NCBI GenBank assembly: GCA_017538865.1
Contig: JAFYIA010000057.1
Location: 1-6,617 of the forward strand
DNA: 6,617 nt
Source: Aeriscardovia sp.
GTDB taxonomy: Bacteria; Actinomycetota; Actinomycetes; Actinomycetales; Bifidobacteriaceae
Direction of reading: 5' to 3'
Made by a program: the position numbers and the translations under genes. This document shows positions 1 to 5,369 of this stretch, piece by piece. The notes under the pieces were generated by a model. That model had not been told where the DNA came from and searched no databases. It worked only from the letters and a program-made list of their open reading frames with translations. How positions within the stretch are numbered: position 1 is the stretch's first letter; each line of letters begins with the position of its first letter.

Positions 1-103
1 GCCGGAGATGGCGGCCGCCAGGCTGAAGCTTACCGAAGCGGTGAAGCAGGTAATAGAAAACGGCTTGGGTCTCTTAGGGGTGAGTGCTCCCGAGAAAATG
101 TAA
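1..103 (+). CDS. argS: Arginyl-tRNA synthetase, C-terminal end (5' partial)
   Basis: An open frame enters from the left edge (first full codon at base 2) and gives 33 residues before TAA at 101-103. It contains AAARLKLTEAV, then NGLGLLGVSAPEKM at the C-terminus. This is the pattern that ends the DALR anticodon-binding domain of class I arginyl-tRNA synthetases (ARL.L..A...V..NGL.LLG...PEKM). The enzyme charges tRNA-Arg in the cytoplasm. Only the last helix of the domain is in view, so the catalytic HIGH motif cannot be checked. A strong terminator starts five bases after the stop codon, so this looks like the end of a transcription unit. The call rests on a short C-terminal match. Another DALR-type synthetase is possible but less likely. 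Confidence 0.8.
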   Translation, partial: PEMAAARLKLTEAVKQVIENGLGLLGVSAPEKM

Positions 104-107
104 ACCG

Positions 108-130
108 GGCCCCGAAAGGGGCCATTTTTT
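108..130 (+). terminator. Intrinsic terminator after argS
   Basis: A perfect 6-bp stem, GGCCCC (108-113) with GGGGCC (118-123), is closed by a GAAA tetraloop (114-117). It is followed by one A and six T (125-130). This is a textbook Rho-independent terminator, five bases past the argS stop. The RNase E/G start codon lies only 16 bases beyond the T-run, so the downstream gene needs read-through or a promoter hidden in or before the terminator. Confidence 0.9.
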
Positions 131-135
131 AGCGC

Positions 136-143
136 AAAAGGAG
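136..143 (+). promoter_or_regulatory. Ribosome binding site deciding the RNase E/G start
   Basis: AAAAGGAG lies three bases before the ATG at 147. It supports that ATG over the GTG at 84, which would overlap the end of argS, has no such site and would translate through the terminator hairpin. The spacing is shorter than usual. Confidence 0.65.
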
Positions 144-146
144 AAT

Positions 147-1610
147 ATGAGGCTTCCTTCTAAAAAGAGCGCTCCCAACTCTCCCCCCCAGCTCAAAAAA
201 AAGAGGGGGATCGTCAGCCGGGCAGGGGAAATCAGAGTATTTGTCTCCCCAGATTTTTCCTCCCGCAGTGCGGCCGCCGCGCCTTCCCGAAGGGCTCGCC
301 CCCGCCCCGCGCAAGGGCCGGCCGCCCCTCTGCCGTCACAGCTCCCCTCCCTCCTGGGAAAGGACAAAAGGCTCCTGATAAGGTCGGATGAAAACGGGGT
401 TCAGGCATCCGTCATTGAGGATGGGGTCCTTGTGGAGCACTTCGCTTTGGGCGTCACAGACACCATGGTGGGGAACGTCTACCTGGGGAGGATCACAAAG
501 GTCGTGCCCGGGCTCGACTCCGCGTTTGTGGACATAGGCGAGGAGAAGGAGGGGATCTTGCGCCTGCCTCCCAGAGGGGGCCGCAGTGGGAGAAACAGGC
601 TTCGCTGCGGAGATCCCGTTCTCGTCCAGGTCTCGAAAGACCCAAGGGGCCGCAAGGGCCCCCTCCTCTCCGACAAGATCATGCTTTCAGGCAGGTTCAT
701 TGTGCTCATGCCCAAATCCGGCGCTGTGGGAGCCTCGTCAAAGCTGGGAGGCTCCGAGAGAAAAAGGCTGAGGGGAATTTTGAATGAAATCCTTCCGAGG
801 GGGGAAGGCGGCATAGCCAGGACGGCGGCAGCAAACTGCTCAAAAGAGGCTTTGGAGAAAGACTATGCGGCCTTGGAGTCCCAGCTGCAGGATCTCGAAG
901 GGCAGTATGAAAAGCTTCGCCGCCTCACCGCCACCGCGCTCCTCAAGAGCGATTCAAATTTGGCCCTGAAAGTGACGCGCGACGTTTTCAACGGATCCTT
1001 TTCACGCCTCCAGGTGCAGGGAAAGGAATTTGGGAAGGTCAGATCCTATGTGAGGGAGAGGAACCCCGAACTCGCAGAGAGGGTGGAAAGATGGGATCCC
1101 ACCCTCAAAAGAGGGGATATTTTTGCAGCCTACCGCGTGGAACCGCAGCTTGAAGAGGGCCTTGAGAGGGTTGTAGAGCTCCGAGGAGGAGGAACTCTGG
1201 TCATAGATAAGACCGAGGCCATGACGACGATTGACGTGAACAGCGCAAAGTTTTCAGCCCGGAGGGGGGATTTGGAGGAAACGGCTACCGAGTGCAACGT
1301 CGAGGCCGCCAGGGAGATAGGCAGACAGCTTCGCCTGCGCGACATCGGAGGCATAGTGATAGTGGACTTCGTCAATATGCAGCTCGAATCCGACAAAGAG
1401 CGCGTCCTCTCAGCCCTCAGGAAGGCCCTCGAGGGGGATCGCAGCAAGCACGCTATAGAGGGGATAACGAGCCTGGGGCTTGTGCAGATAAGTCGCCAGA
1501 AGCTGGGGCACGGGCTTGTGGAATCATTCTCGCACGAGTGCGAAAAGTGTCACGGCAGGGGTCTTATAATTTCTCGTGAACCTGCCAAAGAGGCCGAGCC
1601 GGAAGAATAA
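147..1610 (+). CDS. rne: Ribonuclease E/G family endoribonuclease, short form
   Basis: 487 aa from the ATG at 147. The family makes 5'-end-sensing, Mg-dependent cuts in single-stranded RNA for rRNA/tRNA processing and mRNA decay. Residues 1-73 form a Pro/Ala/Arg/Lys-rich, probably disordered extension. The conserved core starts near KRLLIRSDENG (74). An S1-like domain covers about 107-187 (GNVYLGRITKV, SAFVDIGEEKEGIL). A 5'-sensor-like segment includes ART at about 224-226. The DNase I-like part has TIDVNSAKFS with Asp363 and GGIVIVDFVNM with Asp407, matching E. coli catalytic Asp303 and Asp346. The Zn-link cysteines are in CEKCHGRG (465-468). The protein stops 19 residues after that, so the small dimer/tetramer domain and any degradosome scaffold are absent. 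rplU follows 78 bases later, the usual actinobacterial order. Family is certain; E versus G naming is less so. Confidence 0.93.
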   Translation: MRLPSKKSAPNSPPQLKKKRGIVSRAGEIRVFVSPDFSSRSAAAAPSRRARPRPAQGPAAPLPSQLPSLLGKDKRLLIRSDENGVQASVIEDGVLVEHFALGVTDTMVGNVYLGRITKVVPGLDSAFVDIGEEKEGILRLPPRGGRSGRNRLRCGDPVLVQVSKDPRGRKGPLLSDKIMLSGRFIVLMPKSGAVGASSKLGGSERKRLRGILNEILPRGEGGIARTAAANCSKEALEKDYAALESQLQDLEGQYEKLRRLTATALLKSDSNLALKVTRDVFNGSFSRLQVQGKEFGKVRSYVRERNPELAERVERWDPTLKRGDIFAAYRVEPQLEEGLERVVELRGGGTLVIDKTEAMTTIDVNSAKFSARRGDLEETATECNVEAAREIGRQLRLRDIGGIVIVDFVNMQLESDKERVLSALRKALEGDRSKHAIEGITSLGLVQISRQKLGHGLVESFSHECEKCHGRGLIISREPAKEAEPEE

Positions 1611-1624
1611 CGGCGCCTCAAGTG

Positions 1625-1630
1625 TAAAAT
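1625..1630 (+). promoter_or_regulatory. Candidate -10 element before rplU
   Basis: TAAAAT lies in the 78-base gap between the RNase gene and rplU and matches five of six bases of the sigma-70 -10 consensus, directly preceded by TG. I see no convincing -35 box 16-18 bases upstream. A perfect TATAAT also occurs at 1565-1570 inside the end of the RNase gene, again without a -35. A promoter for the ribosomal protein genes is expected here, but the exact site is a guess. Confidence 0.25.
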
Positions 1631-1652
1631 ACATTGAGTACGGTTGATTCAG

Positions 1653-1671
1653 GTTCTCTCGCGAGAAGAAC
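1653..1671 (+). promoter_or_regulatory. Inverted repeat / hairpin in the rplU leader
   Basis: The leader contains the perfect 10-bp palindrome TCTCGCGAGA at 1657-1666. As RNA it can extend into a hairpin: GTTCT (1653-1657) pairs with AGAAC (1667-1671), with CT/AG inside, a CGCG loop and one bulged A. It ends four bases before the rplU ribosome binding site at 1676-1681. It could be a DNA operator or an RNA element controlling rplU-rpmA translation; the sequence does not say which. There is no T-run, so it is not a terminator. Confidence 0.4.
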
Positions 1672-1688
1672 ACAGTAAAGGTTATTTT

Positions 1689-1982
1689 ATGTACGCAATT
1701 GTCAAGGCCGGCGGCCATCAGGAAAAGGTGAGCGTCGGGAGTGTGATAACCGTCAATAGGCTGGAAGAGAAACAGGGCGACGGGGTGCAGTTCCCGGTAG
1801 TTCTGAAGGTTGACGATTCCAAGGCGGTTTCTACCTCCGGATCCGCAAAGGGCGAAGTTCTCCAGGACGACAAACTGGGCAAAAAAATAGTGATCCAGAA
1901 GTTCCACAACAAGACTGGCGGCGCCCGCCGCCACGGCCACCGTCAAAAGCTTTCAGTTGTAAAGATCACCAGCATAGAGTAA
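1689..1982 (+). CDS. rplU: 50S ribosomal protein L21
   Basis: 97 aa, normal length for actinobacterial L21, which binds 23S rRNA in the large subunit. The start MYAIVKAGGHQEKV and the C-terminal signature HNKTGGARRHGHRQKLSVVKI are diagnostic. ATG at 1689 is chosen because it gives the family N-terminus and has TAAAGG (1676-1681) seven bases upstream. The frame can be extended to a TTG at 1644, but that would add 15 residues unlike any L21. The gap to rpmA is 12 bases, so the two genes are cotranscribed. The leader carries a palindrome that may be regulatory. Confidence 0.97.
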   Translation: MYAIVKAGGHQEKVSVGSVITVNRLEEKQGDGVQFPVVLKVDDSKAVSTSGSAKGEVLQDDKLGKKIVIQKFHNKTGGARRHGHRQKLSVVKITSIE

Positions 1983-1994
1983 GAGGAGGGTTAA

Positions 1995-2255
1995 ATGGCA
2001 CACAAGAAAGGCGCCTCCAGCTCCCGCAATGGGCGCGATTCTCTGGCGCAGTACCTCGGTGTCAAAAGGTTCGGCGGACAGAGCGTCCAGGCCGGAGAAA
2101 TTCTTATCCGCCAGAGGGGAACCAAGTTCTACCCCGGACTCAACGTAGGCCGTGGCAAAGACGACACCCTCTTCGCCCTGAAGCCTGGGGTTGTAAGGTT
2201 TACCACCCGTAGGCAGCGGAGAGTAGTAGACGTAGCTGAAAAAGAGCTGGCATAA
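1995..2255 (+). CDS. rpmA: 50S ribosomal protein L27
   Basis: 86 aa, full length. L27 sits near the peptidyl transferase centre and its N-terminal tail reaches the tRNA acceptor ends. The sequence begins MAHKKGASSSRNGRDS, with no cleavable Firmicutes-type N-terminal extension, and continues through the conserved FGGQSVQAGEILIRQRGT and a glycine-rich NVGRGKDDTLFAL segment. A strong ribosome binding site, GAGGAGGG at 1983-1990, lies four bases before the ATG. The stop TAA is six bases before the obg start. The pairing with rplU and obg is almost universal in bacteria. Confidence 0.98.
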   Translation: MAHKKGASSSRNGRDSLAQYLGVKRFGGQSVQAGEILIRQRGTKFYPGLNVGRGKDDTLFALKPGVVRFTTRRQRRVVDVAEKELA

Positions 2256-2261
2256 CAGGCT

Positions 2262-3707
2262 TTGACAGGACTTGTAGACAAAGTCTCCGTGCGCTGCAGC
2301 GCGGGAGATGGAGGAAATGGGGAAACCGCCGTCCGGCGCATGAAGGGGAAGCCCTTTGCCGGTGCCTCCGGAGGAAACGGAGGGGACGGCGGTTCTGTCA
2401 TAATTAGGGCCGTTTTAAATCTTGCCGACCTCTCTTCCATAAAGTCGGGGTTTTTGGCAAAAGCGCACGCAGGCGAGTGCGGAAAAGGGTCTATGCACAG
2501 CGGCACCAGGGGGGAAGACTGCGTGCTGAACGTGCCTGTGGGAACCGTAGTTACAGATTCTTCCACCGGAGAGGAACTGGCAGACCTCTCTTCACCGGGG
2601 CAGGAAGTTGTAGCGGCCAAAGGCGGCCGGGGAGGAAAAGGCAATTTCGCGCTTTCCTCCCCATCCCGCCGCGCCCCCGGTTTCGCCCTCAAAGGAACTT
2701 TGGGGAAAGAGAGGGATATCACTTTAGAGCTGAAGCTGAGCGCCTCTTGCGCCCTTGTGGGGCTGCCAAATGCCGGAAAGTCCAGCCTCTTAGCTGCACT
2801 TTCAAACGCCAGGCCGCAAGTGGGCGAATGGGAATTTACCACTTTGTCCCCCAATCTCGGAGCGGTTACGGCGGGAGACGCCTCCTTCACTCTGGAGGAT
2901 GTGCCGGGCCTGATAGCCGGAGCCTCTTGCGGCAAAGGGCTCGGCCTGGAATTTTTGAGGCACATAGAAAGGATTCCCGCGCTGGCCTTCGTAATAGACC
3001 CAACGCGGGAAGATCCCCTTCGCACCTACAGATCCCTCGAAAAAGAGCTGGAGAGCTATGCAGGCCACCTTCCTGAAGGAGCCAAGCCTTTCTCTGAGCG
3101 CCCAAGGCTGGTGGTTCTAAGCAAAGACGACTTATACGGAAAAGAGGAGCTCGCGGCCTTTGAAGCGGAATTTGAAGGCGTCAGGGCGTTAGGAGTCTCA
3201 GCTTCCACACATGAGGGAGTAAAAGAGCTCAAGTTCGCCCTCCTGGACATGGTGGAAAAAGCCCGTTCAGGTGATACGGCCGAAGGGAAGAAAGCCCCTA
3301 CTTTGAATCCGCTGAAGCCCGACAGGCCGTCCAAAGACTTTTCCGTCATGATCCGCTTCGACTCGAATGAGGGAATTTGGTATGAAGTAGACGGGGAAAT
3401 CATCCGAATTTTTATTGAGCAGACGGACTTTGCAAATGATGAAGCCGTGGGCTACCTTTCCGACAGGTTAGCCGCCCTTGGAGTGGAGGACCTCCTCGTG
3501 AAGGCCGGAATAAAGCCCGGGGATGAGGTGCGCTTGGGAGATCCTTCCAACGCCGTCGCCTTCAACTGGAACCCCTCTCTTACAGCCGGAAAGAAGCATA
3601 TGAAGGCCGCGGCTTCCTTTGCCAGGGGGTCTGATGAAAGGCTGGAGACCCTCTCGCGCACCAGGCGCACAAACCGGCAGAGGCGCAGTGAACATAAGAG
3701 AGGGTAG
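2262..3707 (+). CDS. obg: GTPase Obg/CgtA, ribosome assembly
   Basis: 481 aa. Obg is a cytoplasmic GTPase that binds the 50S subunit late in assembly. The N-terminal Obg fold has GDGGNG (15-20) and several Gly-rich loops up to about residue 158. The G domain has the P-loop GLPNAGKSS (167-175), switch I TT (193-194), DVPG (213-216) and SA (313-314). The OCT domain spans about 359-435 and a basic tail (RTRRTNRQRR) follows. Oddities: the G4 motif, normally NKxD, reads SKDD (287-290); the usual YPFTT is WEFTT (190-194); and the Glu expected in GASEGKG is Cys223. The start is TTG: an in-frame TAA at 2253-2255, which is the rpmA stop, blocks any earlier one. There is no clear ribosome binding site, so translation is probably coupled to rpmA six bases upstream. 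Confidence 0.96.
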   Translation: MTGLVDKVSVRCSAGDGGNGETAVRRMKGKPFAGASGGNGGDGGSVIIRAVLNLADLSSIKSGFLAKAHAGECGKGSMHSGTRGEDCVLNVPVGTVVTDSSTGEELADLSSPGQEVVAAKGGRGGKGNFALSSPSRRAPGFALKGTLGKERDITLELKLSASCALVGLPNAGKSSLLAALSNARPQVGEWEFTTLSPNLGAVTAGDASFTLEDVPGLIAGASCGKGLGLEFLRHIERIPALAFVIDPTREDPLRTYRSLEKELESYAGHLPEGAKPFSERPRLVVLSKDDLYGKEELAAFEAEFEGVRALGVSASTHEGVKELKFALLDMVEKARSGDTAEGKKAPTLNPLKPDRPSKDFSVMIRFDSNEGIWYEVDGEIIRIFIEQTDFANDEAVGYLSDRLAALGVEDLLVKAGIKPGDEVRLGDPSNAVAFNWNPSLTAGKKHMKAAASFARGSDERLETLSRTRRTNRQRRSEHKRG

Positions 3708-3733
3708 ACTAAGCCGCAAATTTAAAGTAAGAT
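3705..3733 (+). promoter_or_regulatory. Candidate promoter for tRNA-Trp / secE-nusG
   Basis: TAGACT (3705-3710) and TAAGAT (3728-3733) are separated by 17 bases and each matches four of six consensus sigma-70 bases. The -35 box overlaps the obg stop codon. Transcription would start near 3740, about 16 bases before the tRNA 5' end. Position and spacing fit; the boxes are only moderate matches. Confidence 0.4.
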
Positions 3734-3736
3734 CTG

Positions 3737-3752
3737 TGACGTGTCAGTGACA
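3737..3752 (+). repeat. Overlapping small dyads upstream of tRNA-Trp
   Basis: TGAC (3737-3740) and GTCA (3743-3746) form one dyad with a GT spacer. TGTCA (3742-3746) and TGACA (3748-3752) form a second around G3747. They lie between the candidate promoter and the tRNA 5' end, where they could be an operator or a processing structure. They are short enough to be chance. Confidence 0.3.
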
Positions 3753-3755
3753 TAC

Positions 3756-3828
3756 AGGGAAGTGGCACAATTGGTAGCGCAACGGTCTCCAAAACCGTAG
3801 GTTGTGGGTTCGAGTCCCGCCTTCCCTA
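3756..3828 (+). tRNA. trnW: tRNA-Trp (anticodon CCA)
   Basis: A full cloverleaf of 73 nt without an encoded CCA. The acceptor stem AGGGAAG (3756-3762) pairs fully with CTTCCCT (3821-3827). The anticodon stem 3782-3786/3794-3798 is perfect and its loop carries CCA at 3789-3791. The T-stem 3804-3808/3816-3820 has one G-T pair and the loop begins TTCGA. Two features are unusual. The D-stem GCAC (3765-3768) against GCGC (3777-3780) has an A-C mismatch at positions 12-23. The discriminator base (3828) is A, where bacterial tRNA-Trp normally has G73, a tryptophanyl-tRNA synthetase identity base. CCA must be added after transcription, as TCA-like sequence is also absent (next bases CTC). It precedes secE directly, as in other actinobacteria. 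Confidence 0.96.
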
Positions 3829-3859
3829 CTCAGTGAAATCAAGTGAGGAACCAGTTTAT

Positions 3860-4087
3860 ATGGCTGACAAGGCGAGAGCGGCTAAAAAATCCAGAATAAA
3901 TATTTTTGCAACGATAGGATTGTTCATCCGCCAGATAGTAGCCGAGCTCAGAAAAGTCCTTACCCCCACTCGTAAAAGCCTGTTTTACTGGTTTATTGCA
4001 GTGCTGATTTTCGTAGTCTTGCTCATGGTCGCCATAACGGCCCTGGATTTTGGCCTGGGCAAGTTGGTTTTCCTGATATTCGGATAG
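3860..4087 (+). CDS. secE: Protein translocase subunit SecE
   Basis: 75 aa, the short single-span form usual in Gram-positive and actinobacterial species. SecE clamps SecY in the membrane translocon SecYEG. A basic N-terminus (ADKARAAKKSR) is followed by the amphipathic cytoplasmic helix and hinge IVAELRKVLTPTRKS (26-40), then one membrane span at about 41-62 (FYWFIAVLIFVVLLMVAI). The hinge often reads WPTR; here the Trp is Thr. ATG at 3860 is chosen because GAGG (3845-3848) lies 11 bases upstream and the N-terminus fits. The frame extends back to a GTG at 3833, only four bases after the tRNA, which is unlikely. nusG follows after 28 bases, the classic pairing. Confidence 0.95.
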   Translation: MADKARAAKKSRINIFATIGLFIRQIVAELRKVLTPTRKSLFYWFIAVLIFVVLLMVAITALDFGLGKLVFLIFG

Positions 4088-4115
4088 CCTGGAACGTGAC
4101 TTTGAAAGGGGAGCA

Positions 4116-4856
4116 ATGGACGAAGATCCGACAAAACAATCCACAGAAGAGAAAAATGCCAAATCAGCTTTAGCCGTAGATAACGACGTGTTGGAAGAGA
4201 AAGCCAGAAGCATCGGAGATGAGGCAGTAGAGGACTTTGAAGACGAGTTCTTTAATGAGCTCTCCGAACAGCAGAACTTCAAGTGGTATGTGATTAATAC
4301 TTATTCCGGATATGAGAAACGCGTAAAGCGCAACATAGAGTGCAGGATGAGGAATTACACCGGAAACGATTTCAACCCTTCCGAGTACATACGCGACGTG
4401 GAAGTTCCCTTGGAAGACGTGGAACAGCACACTGAAAAAGGCAAACGGAATATCGAGGGAAGGGTGCGCATTCCGGGATACGTCCTCATAAACATGAAAG
4501 ACGACAAGCGCGCCATCAACTTTGTCCAGGAAACTGAGGGGGTTACGAGCTTTGCAGAGATGAATCACAAGCCCGTGGCTCTCAGCAGAAAGGAAGTCAT
4601 GAGCATGATGGCCCCTTTCATTAGGCACAGGGCCATAAAGGAGGCCAACCTGAAGGCTCCGGATAAGATCGTGGAAGTCAAGTACAAGGTCGGAGAGAAT
4701 GTTAATATAATTACCGATCCGTTTGCGGGACTCCACGGCACAATATCCGAGGTCCTGCCCGAAGCTCAGAAGCTTAAAGTCATGATTTCGGCTTTCGGCA
4801 GGGATACGCCGATGGATCTGGGCTTTGACCAGGTCGAAAAGATAGAAGAGGCCTGA
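4116..4856 (+). CDS. nusG: Transcription termination/antitermination factor NusG
   Basis: 246 aa. NusG binds RNA polymerase through its NGN domain and links it to Rho or the ribosome through its KOW domain. Residues 1-54 are an acidic, low-complexity extension typical of actinobacteria. The NGN domain runs from about 55 (FKWYVINTYSGYEKRVKRNI) through RVRIPGYVLINM to about 165. A linker leads to the KOW domain at about 190-246 (DPFAGLHGTISEV, FGRDTPMDLGFDQVEKI). Ribosome binding site AAAGGGGAG (4105-4113) is two bases from the ATG. The stop is TGA, the only one among the genes here, with a TAG in frame two codons later (4860-4862). Confidence 0.97.
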   Translation: MDEDPTKQSTEEKNAKSALAVDNDVLEEKARSIGDEAVEDFEDEFFNELSEQQNFKWYVINTYSGYEKRVKRNIECRMRNYTGNDFNPSEYIRDVEVPLEDVEQHTEKGKRNIEGRVRIPGYVLINMKDDKRAINFVQETEGVTSFAEMNHKPVALSRKEVMSMMAPFIRHRAIKEANLKAPDKIVEVKYKVGENVNIITDPFAGLHGTISEVLPEAQKLKVMISAFGRDTPMDLGFDQVEKIEEA

Positions 4857-4867
4857 ATTTAGCCCAA

Positions 4868-4896
4868 CGGGAGATGCCTGAGGCATCGCTGTACCG
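4868..4896 (+). promoter_or_regulatory. Hairpin leader of rplK-rplA, possible L1 autoregulatory site
   Basis: A perfect 6-bp stem, GATGCC (4873-4878) with GGCATC (4882-4887), is closed by a TGA loop. An outer CGG (4868-4870) can pair with CCG (4894-4896), leaving an asymmetric internal loop of GA on one side and GCTGTA on the other. In many bacteria L1 represses its own L11-L1 mRNA by binding a leader that mimics its 23S rRNA site, two helices around an asymmetric loop. Position and shape fit; identity with the L1 site is inferred. There is no T-run, so it is not a terminator. Confidence 0.45.
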
Positions 4897-4913
4897 AAAA
4901 GAAAGTGAGAAAA

Positions 4914-5345
4914 ATGGCAGGCAAGAAAAAAGTTGCTGCACTCATAAAGCTCCAAATACCTGCGGGCAAAGCCAACCCCGCCCCTCCAATCGGCCCCGCC
5001 CTGGGCTCCCACGGAGTGAACATAATGCAGTTCACCCAGGCCTACAACGAGGCTACCAAGGACAAGATGGGGCAGGTGATACCTGTCGAAATCACCGTCT
5101 ATGAAGATCACAGCTTCACGTTTGTGCTCAAGACCCCTCCGGCATCCGACCTTTTGAAGCAGGCTGCCGGGATTAAGAAGGGATCCAACAACCCCCTGAC
5201 GACCAAGGTGGGATCTGTAACCTGGGACCAGTGCAAGAAGATTGCAGCCGACAAGCTTGCCGATCTCTCCGCAAAAGACGTGGAATCGGGGGCCAAGATT
5301 ATAGCCGGCACCGCCAGGTCCATGGGAATAAACGTAACAGAGTAA
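4914..5345 (+). CDS. rplK: 50S ribosomal protein L11
   Basis: 143 aa, full length. L11 forms part of the GTPase-associated centre at the base of the L7/L12 stalk. The N-terminal domain has KLQIPAGKANPAPPIGPALG with the proline-rich helix that thiopeptide antibiotics contact, then GVNIMQF. The linker KTPPASDLL and the C-terminal rRNA-binding domain ending in ARSMGINV follow. ATG at 4914 gives the family N-terminus MAGKKKV. The GTG at 4905 would add only three residues. The ribosome binding site is weak (AAAGTGAG at 4902-4909). Six of the 11 isoleucines are coded by ATA, unusual for a ribosomal protein. rplA follows after 24 bases. Confidence 0.97.
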   Translation: MAGKKKVAALIKLQIPAGKANPAPPIGPALGSHGVNIMQFTQAYNEATKDKMGQVIPVEITVYEDHSFTFVLKTPPASDLLKQAAGIKKGSNNPLTTKVGSVTWDQCKKIAADKLADLSAKDVESGAKIIAGTARSMGINVTE

Positions 5346-5369
5346 TTAGCCTAAAGAGGGAAAACACAA

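Noticed and set aside
84..146. GTG start at 84 for the RNase E/G gene
   Set aside because: It overlaps the end of argS, would translate the terminator hairpin, and lacks a ribosome binding site. The ATG at 147 has one.
147..366. Frameshift or assembly error in the low-complexity N-terminus of the RNase
   Set aside because: The Pro/Ala/Arg-rich stretch stays in frame with the conserved core and has its own ribosome binding site. Disordered N-terminal extensions are known in actinobacterial RNase E.
1644..1688. TTG start at 1644 for L21
   Set aside because: It adds 15 residues not seen in L21 and spans the leader hairpin. The ATG at 1689 gives the exact family N-terminus.
2129..3025. Long open frame of 298 codons on the minus strand
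   Set aside because: It lies antisense to rpmA and obg, both unmistakable, and its product is low-complexity Pro/Ser-rich with no family resemblance.
4854..4856. Full reassignment of UGA to tryptophan
   Set aside because: No conserved gene here contains an in-frame TGA, every Trp codon is TGG, and the tRNA anticodon is CCA. Only weaker UGA termination remains worth asking.
4170..5111. Open frame of 313 codons on the minus strand
   Set aside because: It is antisense to nusG and rplK. The product resembles no family and the frame is explained by the codon bias of the real genes.
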